Source: Candidatus Falkowiibacteriota bacterium
Lineage (GTDB): Bacteria; Patescibacteriota; Patescibacteriia; UBA11705; JACRDX01
NCBI GenBank assembly: GCA_016212745.1
Contig: JACRDX010000065.1
Coordinates: 1-20,835, forward strand
Direction of reading: 5' to 3'
DNA length: 20,835 bases
Every line of letters begins with the position of its first letter. The stretch's first letter is position 1. The position numbers and the translations under genes were made by a program. Below the pieces are notes generated by a model. The model saw nothing but the letters and a program-made list of their open reading frames with translations, did not search any database and was not told where the DNA came from. Shown piece by piece: positions 10,401-16,456 of the stretch.

Positions 10401-11125
10401 CAATGTATGTTTCAGGAGCCAATGTTTCTGATGACAAAAAGATTTTTAATAATGTTTATATTTTCAGCTATACTGACAAAGCAAACGCCAATAGTTTGGC
10501 GATTGTTAATCAACTTTTGAACAATTGGAAATTTAACACGAATGTTGAGGTTTTGAAAAAGCAAATGATTCAGCGCGATACAAAACGTGTGAATGACGCA
10601 GCATTTGTAAAATATTTGTTAAATGATTCAAAAAACCCTGGCTCGTATTTTAAGATTTATGCAGATTATCCGCATTTGGACGCTGGCTCATATGTAAAAA
10701 ATGTCACTTACAGCATGTGGCCATCGTGGCAAGAAGAATTTGGCGCTGATTTGCAGAATTCTTTGCCAGAAGATCCATTGAACCATTTTGCTGATGTTGC
10801 GCCGCTCAACAAAAATGCCGTTATGCAAGCCGGTGTTGTTGATGAAGCTAAATATCAGGCATGCGGTGATGGCTATTGCGAAAAATCAAAATCGCAGTGC
10901 TTGGAAACCAACGATTTATGCAGATTGTGTCCAATTGGTTATGACGTAAATACGTGCTATGATTCATTAAATAAGAAGTTTTACTCGCAATCTGGAAAAT
11001 ATCAACCAGTTTATTCATATAAATATCTGCCAGCAGCTAAACAATGCCAATTTAATTATTACTTAGAAACCGAAGCATTGTTGGCTGGTTATAAATTTGA
11101 GTTTAAACCAGAAGTTTGTAAATAG
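4484..11125 (+). CDS. Giant pilin-headed multidomain surface protein (2213 aa)
   Basis: Residues 1-125 repeat the head of the previous protein: a signal-like helix ending FAQ (to about 29), hydrophobic helices at about 55-78 and 90-113, and a turn AAGGSDP. A Gly/Glu linker follows (about 126-152). The ectodomain then runs: Big_5-like (about 154-250), Ig-like (about 270-365), a Cys-rich knot (about 367-412), IPT/TIG-like domains near 415-510, 516-603, 608-704 and 708-793 (repeated S-P-A-x-G and V-T-I-S-G-x-x-F-G), a second Cys knot (about 793-825), further Ig/Big_5 segments (about 823-1220), six DUF4215-type repeats opening CGNG or CGNA (about 1317-1530), another Big_5 (about 1616-1725) and an unrecognised C-terminal region (about 1850-2213) with a Cys-rich patch near 2126-2160. 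It is probably displayed on the cell surface for attachment; the role is inferred from domains only. Confidence 0.78.
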   Translation: MFKNQKKLFFVMMALIVAGIFVAKIVFAQVDVGLQPLASTGLSQEDPRMIVAKIIKIILSFLGVVFLALIVYGGFLWMAAGGSDPKNDKARKTLIAAVIGIIIVLSAYAITAFVISRLGEATGIEIVGGLPSGGEEGGVGGEGGATGGANFYVKSFMPNGKSEIYNVQVRVLFNKEVKENSVSGNFIVRQAADSKEVDGKVEVDAAKIIFTPSQKCAENETQFCFDKNTQYEIVVKEGLRSIIDSKITCSASFACSAKFTTGESFDDATPKIYVSYPVGGQSVKANSILLMQAKATDNFGVSSVDFFFDQKKIGADQPKIAALKEFDAAFDFDLTGAALGKHFVSARAFDLAANFGNAPEISFYVKDESCFNAKDEIICGKPECGLCDGGKCDNDSQCATGTCDKTKAVCVDLPIISSVSPAKGAAGNFVTISGKYFDDFGPASKVEFKDAKSAWIKAELGCAAKSWTNNQVVVVVPSAVASGPIKITTKKGYVDATDNDRGWKGDFIYDANVKWPGLCSVTNALGQAAGKYADLVIADGSGFGDSRGDGDNVYFGEFSADISGTWADKKISGVKIPNLQPGKINVKVSNNNVLSNAVSFDILQTAELPMITSISPANGGKGQYVTISGSNFGDTIGQVQFVKEDDPSKIYVAELGCSQGAWNNAQVVVKVSSKIPIANIGKYTVQIVKGEVKSNQVMFEVNSKAVTPGICYVKPANGPAGTKIEISGEEFGASQGNTGRVVFYNDAEVKDGLVWANEKISNIIVPQTAKSGPVYVLSSAGLKSNEVNFSVGLCTANSCAAGQTCCNGLCLPADECKAAGLQSCEYAWMFSTGLLPIYPEVLEIPVCSKDYPESPSPFKNLKNACPNAETSAIFNTMMDTTSFVNNVIVSACNSQKDDCNLANCSKEGANCHNLALKDFDNPPFEFRVVKYLGDDRTQLVLKTKLQTNLKYRVTLLSGAKGIKSQSGLAMMMPYFWEFATGNASCSVDHILVSPSKALLDDVGKETKYVAQCVAKNCNTVTCPTESEWKWGFSDADYAAPRAMLDWDVDENFSTAKALAETNPDKDIEIYSVFKSYDEKQPGEYSDTADLQIKFAAPQVIDFYPACFTACPSSLVFAKFNTSMLVKNDWQNKVIVLPCLSQACTTFTAAGQIAGDASYDSETKTVNFVLQPGAFFVSNTYYRVIIDGDIKSEANKALTELNYDENNDGKIDSYSWIFKTKDDSAVCKPQKVNVIPQKMISYDKAQKILYQASPIGDPLGCDGVGEILAPNLYSWTWDSLKPSVAIISTDQRNLNLPKYCNAKCLLSGSVPKDQAAICGNGKIEYGEECDDSNKLDGDGCNSKCLNEGSVACLKVDDANCCGNGIKDKAEDCDDKNAKSADGCSSKCLNEGSTIAGFICGNGKIEYGEDCDDKNVLAKDGCNSQCLFEGAQYVVGAEPMICGNGKLDVNEECEMTDAGCSKNCLWQGTLKCSKAGEANCCGNAKIDVGEECEIYDVWCAQNCLKQGADYSWGAVCGNGKVEPGEDAGCEPAIDESAPGNFYQLATVVGALPEKVFVDSTNILAYPWDINATAKILQAKDINAAELIYTTLGYENGPTDGKKGGEGESPTGCKGYGEVAFVKTSPVANATNVCSNASILLEFNQPLNLDSLAKKITVTVVGAQMPPAAATIKSWQDASSSNTKVLIEPIGLLTSNKAYFVTVANGVIDSCGKATTKPLAIGFTVDGACKVVALTIDPATKIFTKPAEEQEFVAIAQAEKDYIHEVVGQYEWTITWKLPESSKDIVGIKPSSKNPSENIEIAFAKDKEGQDNLLYAVLEISADALFGGIEIGKGLEAAANIDVIFCDKFWMWNANKYFGDPKLDFGKFNLQMFYCRDGKSKEDALDDLPLIKDVAGSVNKTQSPMIFYEVFFVRETGPYGAPQADYDYVSDAMSLRIAENPGAWPLELWYKQYVPNPGGPQSMDVDGYHAIKDGRTMYVSGANVSDDKKIFNNVYIFSYTDKANANSLAIVNQLLNNWKFNTNVEVLKKQMIQRDTKRVNDAAFVKYLLNDSKNPGSYFKIYADYPHLDAGSYVKNVTYSMWPSWQEEFGADLQNSLPEDPLNHFADVAPLNKNAVMQAGVVDEAKYQACGDGYCEKSKSQCLETNDLCRLCPIGYDVNTCYDSLNKKFYSQSGKYQPVYSYKYLPAAKQCQFNYYLETEALLAGYKFEFKPEVCK
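8429..8703 (+). repeat. Direct repeats within the DUF4215-type array
   Basis: An exact 32-base direct repeat occurs at 8429-8460 and 8672-8703, encoding the start of the first and third Cys-rich units (ICGNGKIEYGE). The ends of the first and second units (about 8499-8526 and 8629-8656) are also nearly identical at DNA level. This points to recent duplication of modules in the gene. Confidence 0.85.
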
Positions 11126-11130
11126 AAAAA

Positions 11131-11222
11131 GGTTATCGGTAATAGGTTTCGAAGCTCGTTTCGTTATTCGTCTAACGTTTACCGTTAACCGAAACGGACA
11201 TCTATACCGAACCCGACATCCG
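11131..11222 (-). repeat. Dispersed palindromic repeat, copy 2
   Basis: This lies between the giant surface gene and the first TSP3 gene. It reads in the opposite direction to copies 3 and 4. The arms are GGTTTCGAAGCTC (11145-11157) and a diverged GGACATCTATACC. The core at 11158-11195 is bounded by GTTTCG and CGAAAC and is 38 bases long, 7 longer than in the other copies. The left flank (TCGGTAAT) matches the reverse complement of the right flank of copy 3. Confidence 0.85.
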
Positions 11223-11238
11223 ATTTAATTTTAATTTT

Positions 11239-11925
11239 ATGTTTGACGATCCAAAATTACAAAAACAGTCTGCTAAATTTGTCCCGCCAATGGCAGGACC
11301 ATCGGAAAAAGTGCCGGGCGTAGAAGATATTTTTGCTTTGCCTAAGGCGGGTTCAACTTCGCCAGCGGCCCTGTCATCGGTTCCGCCATTGGCTCCGCCG
11401 CTGGCCCCGCCACCGCTGGCAGGGCTGGCAAGACCAGTTGCAAGCAAAAAGGGAATTTTTATTGCGCTGGCAATCATTGTACTTGTGGCGATTTTAGGCG
11501 CGGCCGGCTGGTTTGTATATGATATGGTGATTACTGGCCAATCTATAAATAAAGGAATTGAAACATTAAAACAAACCCCGCCTGCGCCAGAGGTTAAAAC
11601 AGAAGCGCCAAAAGTTGAGCAGCAAGCGGTTGTGCCTGCTCCTGTTGTGGAACCGGAAGCAAGCATTGTTGATAGCGATTCAGACGGTTTGATTGATAGC
11701 GAAGAACTGACATATGGCACAAATCCGCAAAAAGCTGATACTGACGATGATGGTTTGACTGACAAAGAAGAAGTGAAAATTTATCAGACAGATCCATTGA
11801 ACCCTGATACTGATGGTGATTCGTTTATTGATGGAGTGGAAGTGAAAAATGGATATAATCCAAATGGCAAAGGCAAATTGTTAGATTTTGAAAAGGCGAA
11901 AAAAGCGCTGCAAGGCGTTGAATAA
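11239..11925 (+). CDS. Membrane protein with thrombospondin type 3 repeats (228 aa)
   Basis: No signal peptide is seen. A Pro/Ala-rich, presumably cytoplasmic segment (1-72) precedes one transmembrane helix (about 73-96). A Pro/Val/Glu-rich spacer follows (about 108-143). Then come about three thrombospondin type 3-like repeats (145-214) with D-x-D-x-D-G-L-x-D-x-E-E and T-N-P motifs, which in this family bind calcium. Domain order suggests the repeats lie outside the membrane. The next gene, 5 bases downstream, has the same plan, so the two probably arose by duplication and are co-transcribed. Function is unknown; a wall-associated or envelope role is inference. Upstream is an AT-rich stretch without a clear Shine-Dalgarno site. 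Confidence 0.75.
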   Translation: MFDDPKLQKQSAKFVPPMAGPSEKVPGVEDIFALPKAGSTSPAALSSVPPLAPPLAPPPLAGLARPVASKKGIFIALAIIVLVAILGAAGWFVYDMVITGQSINKGIETLKQTPPAPEVKTEAPKVEQQAVVPAPVVEPEASIVDSDSDGLIDSEELTYGTNPQKADTDDDGLTDKEEVKIYQTDPLNPDTDGDSFIDGVEVKNGYNPNGKGKLLDFEKAKKALQGVE

Positions 11926-11930
11926 ACATT

Positions 11931-12890
11931 ATGGCTGAAGAGAAAAATAAACTACACGAGCTGACGGCAGAGGGCAAAATTCATGTAATGCCTGAATTTT
12001 TTCGCCCCGCCGTCGCTAAGGCTATGGCGGGTAAATCTGCTGTTGTTAGCATTGGCAAGGACAGCAAGGCGAAGAGAATTAAGCCGCTTTATATTGTTGT
12101 TGCGGTTTTATTGGTTGGCATGTTTGGAGGGTCGGTTTATTTGCTATATTTGAGTACCAAGCCAGTCATCACTCCAGCGCCAGTGGTTGTGCCACAGCCA
12201 GCGCAAGCTCCGGTTGTTGAACAACCTGCCCCGGTTGTAGAGCCAGTTCCTGAAGTTGCGCCTGAAGCAAAACCGATTGTTGAGCCGTTTAAACCTGAAA
12301 AATTGGCAGAAGCAGCTTTAACTGAAAATGCTGGTGTTGACAGCGACAAAGACGGGCTGACTGACGGCGAAGAAATGTTGTTTGGTACAAACAAAAACAA
12401 AGAGGACTCTGACAAAGATGGATATATTGACGGGACAGAAGTGTTGAACTTATACAATCCACAAGGAACAGCGCCGGTGAAATTGGAATTCACGAATTTT
12501 GTTAAAGTTTACACAAATGATTCTGCAAAATATTCTTTCTTTTATCCTGAAGAGTGGACAATAGAGCCGAGCGCAGTTAATGACAATGAAGTGGTTTTGC
12601 GTTCAGCTGGCGATGAGTTTATAAATATTTTTACAGTCAAAAAAGATGCTGCCCAAAGTTTGCAAGATTGGTATTTGGCAATGGTTCCGACGTTGACCAT
12701 TGATAAAATTGAGAAAATTAACAGCAACAAAAATAAGCTTGAAGGAGTCGTGAGCCCAGATGAATATACATATTATTTCGCGCAAAATGATTTGATATAT
12801 GTTGTCCATTATAATGTTGGCAAAGATTTAGCGGTAAATTATCCAACAGTTTTGAAAATGATTGCGAATAGTTTTAATTTAGGATTTTAA
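11931..12890 (+). CDS. Membrane protein with TSP3 repeats and PsbP-like C-terminal domain (319 aa)
   Basis: The architecture parallels the preceding gene: a basic cytoplasmic N terminus (1-52), one transmembrane helix (about 53-75), a Pro/Val/Glu-rich stalk (about 78-125), and two thrombospondin type 3-like repeats (137-180: DSDKDGLTDGEE, then DSDKDGYIDGTE). In addition it carries a C-terminal domain (about 186-319) whose opening, Y-S-F-F-Y-P-E-E-W, resembles PsbP-like or related lipoprotein-type domains. I assign that domain only tentatively. The gene sits 5 bases after its paralogue and 2 bases before ybeY. Residues 26-35 are encoded by a GC-rich inverted repeat (12006-12031). The molecular function is unknown. 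Confidence 0.72.
   Translation: MAEEKNKLHELTAEGKIHVMPEFFRPAVAKAMAGKSAVVSIGKDSKAKRIKPLYIVVAVLLVGMFGGSVYLLYLSTKPVITPAPVVVPQPAQAPVVEQPAPVVEPVPEVAPEAKPIVEPFKPEKLAEAALTENAGVDSDKDGLTDGEEMLFGTNKNKEDSDKDGYIDGTEVLNLYNPQGTAPVKLEFTNFVKVYTNDSAKYSFFYPEEWTIEPSAVNDNEVVLRSAGDEFINIFTVKKDAAQSLQDWYLAMVPTLTIDKIEKINSNKNKLEGVVSPDEYTYYFAQNDLIYVVHYNVGKDLAVNYPTVLKMIANSFNLGF
12006..12031 (+). repeat. GC-rich inverted repeat inside a coding sequence
   Basis: CCCGCC (12006-12011) and GGCGGG (12026-12031) pair across 14 bases within the N-terminal part of the TSP3/PsbP-like gene. The string GCTATGGCGGG occurs here and again in the ftsA leader at 13870-13880. It may be a small dispersed palindrome accommodated in frame. 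Confidence 0.55.
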
Positions 12891-12892
12891 GC

Positions 12893-13366
12893 ATGTTTGT
12901 TCTAGAAGTTAATAACCAAACACAGACAAAGGTGGACAAAAAATGGTTGGAGGGTGTTGTTCAGATTTGCCGAAAAGTTTTGAAAATTCACAAAAGCCAA
13001 GCAATATCCTTGGCTTTTGTGACACCGCTGGTTATTAAAAAAATAAATTTGGCATATCGCGGCAAAAACGAGGTGACTGATGTTTTGTCGTTTGAAGAAG
13101 ATGGTTCAGAGTCATTGGGTGAAATTATAATTTGTCTTGCTCGCGCGAAACAACGAGCAAAAGTAGCTGGTTGGCCGCTAAAAAATGAAGTTGCAAAATT
13201 GTTGATCCATGGATATTTGCATTTGATGGGATATGACCACGAAAAATCAGTAAGCGTGGCATACAAAATGGAGTCGTTGGAAAAGAGAATATTAAATAAA
13301 TTTGTAAGTATGAAATATAAATCGGCAATCGGTTGCGGCATCGATGCCCGTTTCGGTAAACGATAA
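12893..13366 (+). CDS. ybeY: Endoribonuclease YbeY (rRNA maturation factor)
   Basis: This 157-residue protein carries the zinc-site signature of YbeY, H106-G-x-L-H110-L-x-G-Y-D-H116, and the family segment N-x-x-Y-R-G-K-N-E-V-T-D-V-L-S-F (residues 52-67) followed by G-E-I (76-78). YbeY is a single-strand-specific metal-dependent endoribonuclease involved in 16S rRNA 3' end maturation and ribosome quality control. It starts 2 bases after the previous stop, implying translational coupling. The last 11 codons (147-157) and the stop come from dispersed repeat copy 3, so the native C terminus was probably replaced or extended by the repeat. The catalytic region is intact. Confidence 0.92.
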   Translation: MFVLEVNNQTQTKVDKKWLEGVVQICRKVLKIHKSQAISLAFVTPLVIKKINLAYRGKNEVTDVLSFEEDGSESLGEIIICLARAKQRAKVAGWPLKNEVAKLLIHGYLHLMGYDHEKSVSVAYKMESLEKRILNKFVSMKYKSAIGCGIDARFGKR

Positions 13367-13408
13367 ACGGATAACGAAACGAGCCGCGAAACCATTTATC
13401 GATTACCG
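13331..13408 (+). repeat. Dispersed palindromic repeat, copy 3
   Basis: The arms are GGCATCGATGCCC and GAGCCGCGAAACC, with a 31-base core at 13350-13380 bounded by GTTTCG and CGAAAC. It overlaps the 3' end of ybeY, supplies its stop codon (TAA 13364-13366) and fills most of the 65-base gap before the DgkA-family gene. Confidence 0.85.
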
Positions 13409-13431
13409 AAAAATTAAAAATTTTCTACGCT

Positions 13432-13827
13432 ATGTTTAGCCTTCGTAAATTAATCAGGAGTTTTGGATTCGCGATTAAAGGGATAGGCCTGGTTTTTAAG
13501 AGCGAGCAAAATTTTAGGATTCATATTTTGGCAAGTATCGTTGTCGTTGCGGCTGGAATTTTTTTTAAAGTCGCTGTGTGGCAATGGTGCTTGCTGATTT
13601 CAATGATATTGTTGATTTTTTTGCTGGAAATTGTGAACACCGCTTTTGAAAGAATGGTGGATATGTTGCAGCCGCGGGTTCATTTATACGCCGGAGAGAT
13701 TAAGAATATGATGTCAGCAATGGTGCTGATAGCGGCAATTGGCTCAATAATTATTGCTTGGCTGATTTTTGGACCGCATTTGACGACATTTTTCATTATG
13801 CTGAGCAAAGTTACAGGTAAATTTTGA
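13432..13827 (+). CDS. dgkA: DgkA-family lipid kinase (undecaprenol or diacylglycerol kinase)
   Basis: This 131-residue integral membrane protein has about three hydrophobic segments (about 32-48, 52-67 and 95-112). It belongs to the small prokaryotic kinases that phosphorylate diacylglycerol or undecaprenol and so feed lipid recycling and wall synthesis. Conserved positions are E25, E66, N69, E73 and K91, which align with E. coli DgkA E28, E69, N72, E76 and K94 at a constant offset of 3. The next residue, the usual Asp (D95 in E. coli), is Asn (N92) here, and the following A-A-G or G-S-A stretch is M-M-S-A. The substrate cannot be told from sequence. It lies between ybeY and ftsA, a frequent neighbourhood for this family. 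Confidence 0.87.
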   Translation: MFSLRKLIRSFGFAIKGIGLVFKSEQNFRIHILASIVVVAAGIFFKVAVWQWCLLISMILLIFLLEIVNTAFERMVDMLQPRVHLYAGEIKNMMSAMVLIAAIGSIIIAWLIFGPHLTTFFIMLSKVTGKF

Positions 13828-13851
13828 AAAGTCGTTTATTTATTGTACAAT
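13824..13851 (+). promoter_or_regulatory. Promoter upstream of ftsA
   Basis: TTGAAA (13824-13829) and TACAAT (13846-13851) are spaced by 16 bases. The -35 box overlaps the stop codon of the DgkA-family gene. The predicted start near 13858 would leave a leader of about 42 bases before the ATG at 13900. Confidence 0.55.
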
Positions 13852-13899
13852 TAAATATAGGACGGCTCTGCTATGGCGGGGCAAAGGTATTTTTATACT

Positions 13900-15150
13900 A
13901 TGAACGAAGTGATTTTAACTGGTTTAGATATAGGTAGTAGCATGATTCGTATTGTTGTTGGACAAGCAGTGCAAAAAGACAATGTTTCGCAGCTGAATGT
14001 CATTGGCGTTGTTGAAGTGCCGTCGCAAGGCGTGAGCAAAGGTTCTGTTGTAAGCATTGAGGATGCTGTTTCAAGTTTGTCCGCCGCAATTGAAAAAGCT
14101 GAACGAATGATTGGATTGCCAATAAAAGATTTATGGGTCGCGATTTCCGGAACGCATATCAAATCGCAGGAAAGTTTGGGCGTTGTCGCGATTTCGCGCG
14201 CAACCGGCGAAATTCAGGACAGTGATGTTGAGCGAGTAATTGATCAGGCGCGGTCAACGGCCGTACCTGTTAATTACGAAATAATTCATATAATTCCTCG
14301 TTCATTTTCAGTTGATAATCAGACAGACATTAAAGATCCGGTTGGAATGTCTGGAATTAAATTGGAGGTTTCAACACAAGTAATCCGCGGGCTTTCGCCC
14401 CAGATTAAAAATTTGACCAGATGCATTCACCGCGTCGGCGTTGATATAAACGATCTGATACTTTCTAATTTGGCTGCCGCGGAAGCTGTTTTGACTGATA
14501 GGCAAAAAGAAGTTGGTGTTGCGGTGATTGATATTGGCGCCACAACGACAAACTTGGTTGTTTTTGAAGATGGTGAGCTTTATTATGCCAGCATTTTGCC
14601 GATTGGCTCAAATCACATTACGTCTGACCTTGCAATCGGTTTGCGGACATCCTTGGAAGTTGCCGAACGGGTGAAAATTGATGCGGGTCATTGCTTGTCC
14701 AAAAATTTTGATAAAAAAGAAGAGATAAATTTGCAGGATTTTGGCGGCGATGACCAAGCGTTTTCTAAAAAATTTGTTGCCGAAATTATTGAAGCGCGCA
14801 CAGAAGAAATTTTTCAAAAAGTTGATGAGGAATTGCAAAGAATACACAGAAGCGGATTGCTGCCAGCTGGCATTATGCTTGTTGGCGGCGGCGCCAAATT
14901 ACCCGGCATTGTTGAAGTTGGCAGACGCAAAACAATGCTGCCAGTAAGCATTGGCACATTGCCAAAGTTTAATACGGCCGTTGATCGAGTTAGCGACGTG
15001 TCTTTTGCCACTGCGCTTGGTTTGGTGATGTGGGGCTATCAGGCGCATAATCAAACGTTGAATAAACGATATGGGTTTGGAAATAAAATACAAATTATCA
15101 AAGACGCGGCGGCAAAAGTAAAAGATTGGATAAAGGGGTTAATGTCGTAA
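13900..15150 (+). CDS. ftsA: Cell division protein FtsA
   Basis: This 416-residue actin-like ATPase tethers FtsZ filaments to the membrane. Visible features are the phosphate-1 motif L-D-I-G-S-S-M-I-R near the N terminus, the 1C-domain region (about 75-160, with W-V-A-I-S-G), the phosphate-2 motif V-I-D-I-G-A-T-T-T-N near residue 210, the adenosine motif V-G-G-G-A-K-L-P-G near residue 330, and a C-terminal amphipathic helix (about 398-416, with K-D-A-A-A-K-V-K-D-W-I-K) that fits the membrane-targeting sequence. I chose the ATG at 13900 over 13873 because homology begins just after it and the extra nine residues look like leader. The ftsZ gene follows after 83 bases with its own signals. Confidence 0.94.
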   Translation: MNEVILTGLDIGSSMIRIVVGQAVQKDNVSQLNVIGVVEVPSQGVSKGSVVSIEDAVSSLSAAIEKAERMIGLPIKDLWVAISGTHIKSQESLGVVAISRATGEIQDSDVERVIDQARSTAVPVNYEIIHIIPRSFSVDNQTDIKDPVGMSGIKLEVSTQVIRGLSPQIKNLTRCIHRVGVDINDLILSNLAAAEAVLTDRQKEVGVAVIDIGATTTNLVVFEDGELYYASILPIGSNHITSDLAIGLRTSLEVAERVKIDAGHCLSKNFDKKEEINLQDFGGDDQAFSKKFVAEIIEARTEEIFQKVDEELQRIHRSGLLPAGIMLVGGGAKLPGIVEVGRRKTMLPVSIGTLPKFNTAVDRVSDVSFATALGLVMWGYQAHNQTLNKRYGFGNKIQIIKDAAAKVKDWIKGLMS

Positions 15151-15164
15151 ATAAAAACAAAAAA

Positions 15165-15192
15165 CAAAAATCAGGAGGATTTTTGCTTTTTT
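15165..15192 (+). terminator. Possible intrinsic terminator after ftsA
   Basis: CAAAAATC (15165-15172) and GATTTTTG (15178-15185) form an 8-bp stem with loop AGGAG, followed by CTTTTTT. The stem is A/U-rich, so strong termination is doubtful. It may only attenuate read-through from ftsA into ftsZ. Confidence 0.4.
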
Positions 15193-15211
15193 ATTTACAA
15201 TGAGATAAAAT
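15183..15211 (+). promoter_or_regulatory. Possible ftsZ promoter
   Basis: TTGCTT (15183-15188) and TAAAAT (15206-15211) are spaced by 17 bases, leaving about 16 bases of leader before the ftsZ ATG. The -35 box overlaps the 3' arm of the hairpin above. This is plausible but AT-rich and therefore weak evidence. Confidence 0.35.
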
Positions 15212-15233
15212 GATATAACAAATTTTAAATTTT

Positions 15234-16430
15234 ATGCCAGAAGTTAAACCACCAATTGAGACAGTAGCCAAAATTAAAGTGATTGGAGTGGGGGGTAGCG
15301 GAGGGGCAGCGGTGAACAGAATGATCGCGGCAAAAGTTCAGGGAGTGGAATTCATTGCCGTGAATACTGATTTGCAGGCGTTGCGGGCAAACAACTCCGG
15401 AGGCAAACTTCATATTGGAAAAGCGACGACGCGCGGGCTTGGCGCGGGAATGAACCCTGATTTGGGCAGAAAAGCTGCTGAAGAATCGCAGAATGAAATA
15501 AGGGAAATGCTAAAAGGGTCAGACATGGTTTTTATTACTTGCGGGCTGGGCGGAGGCACTGGATCTGGCGCTGCCCCTGTAATTGCTGAATTGGCCAGAG
15601 AGCTTGGGGCGCTTACAGTTGCAGTTGTGACAAAGCCGTTCGCGTTTGAAGGCGGGCCGCGTAGAAAAATCGCGGATGAAGCTTTGCGGCAGATTGAAAA
15701 CAAAGTTGACACATTGATTGTTATTCCAAATGACAAAATCTGGCAGATTATTGATAAAAAAACGCCAATCGTTGAAGCTTTTGCTATGGTTGACGAGGTT
15801 TTGCGGCAGGGTGTGCAAGGGATTTCAGAGCTGATTACTTTGCCAGGTTTAATTAACGTTGATTTTGCTGATGTTAAGACAATTATGTCAAGCGCTGGGT
15901 CTGCGTTAATGGGCGTTGGCGAGGCAACTGGTGATAATCGCGCAATTGAAGCTGCGAAAGCCGCGATTTCCAGCCCATTGTTGGAAACATCCATTGAGGG
16001 CGCCAAAGGCGTTTTGTTCACGGTGATTTCCGGGTCAAATTTGTCAATGCACGAGGTCAATGACGTGGCAAAAATAATTACCGAAAAAGTTGATTCTGAC
16101 GCGCGCATTATTTTTGGCGCCGTTGTGGATGAAAAAATAAAAGACACATTGAAGGTGACTGTTGTTGCGACCGGTTTTGAAAAAAAGGACAATTTGATGC
16201 GAATGCCGCAACCATCTGTCACATATTTTGGACAGCCGGTTAAAAAAGCAGAACCAAAGCCAAGCCATTTATTCACCGCTGGCTCAACGCCAGGTTTTGA
16301 CAATAAAGAAGAGACGCCGGTTACAACTCGTGAAAAAGCAAAAGAATCTGTGCGTGAAAAAGTAAAAGAAGTTGATGATGATGGTGATGATTTTGAAATC
16401 CCAGCGTTCATCCGCAAAAAAATGATGTGA
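15234..16430 (+). CDS. ftsZ: Cell division GTPase FtsZ
   Basis: This 398-residue tubulin homologue polymerises into the division ring. It shows the tubulin signature GGGTGSG (106-112), the T7-loop catalytic motif N-x-D-x-A-D near residue 205, and a conserved C-terminal peptide (D-D-F-E-I-P-A-F-I-R, about 386-395) after a variable charged linker (about 328-382). That peptide is the usual docking site for FtsA, encoded just upstream. In the first nucleotide-binding loop the usual G-G-N-A-V reads G-G-A-A-V (A25 in place of Asn). The polypeptide is full length and otherwise canonical. I see no Shine-Dalgarno site before the ATG. Confidence 0.96.
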   Translation: MPEVKPPIETVAKIKVIGVGGSGGAAVNRMIAAKVQGVEFIAVNTDLQALRANNSGGKLHIGKATTRGLGAGMNPDLGRKAAEESQNEIREMLKGSDMVFITCGLGGGTGSGAAPVIAELARELGALTVAVVTKPFAFEGGPRRKIADEALRQIENKVDTLIVIPNDKIWQIIDKKTPIVEAFAMVDEVLRQGVQGISELITLPGLINVDFADVKTIMSSAGSALMGVGEATGDNRAIEAAKAAISSPLLETSIEGAKGVLFTVISGSNLSMHEVNDVAKIITEKVDSDARIIFGAVVDEKIKDTLKVTVVATGFEKKDNLMRMPQPSVTYFGQPVKKAEPKPSHLFTAGSTPGFDNKEETPVTTREKAKESVREKVKEVDDDGDDFEIPAFIRKKMM

Positions 16431-16456
16431 TAAGAAAAATGTCAAATATCCAATAT

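Noticed and set aside
13873..13899. Upstream ATG for ftsA
   Set aside because: The nine extra residues are unlike FtsA N termini and contain the GCTATGGCGGG repeat string; homology begins right after 13900.
15410..16417. Long minus-strand ORF (335 codons) opposite ftsZ
   Set aside because: It is antisense to a well-conserved gene, its translation is Ser/Thr/Pro-rich with no recognisable motif, and it is explained by the codon use of ftsZ.
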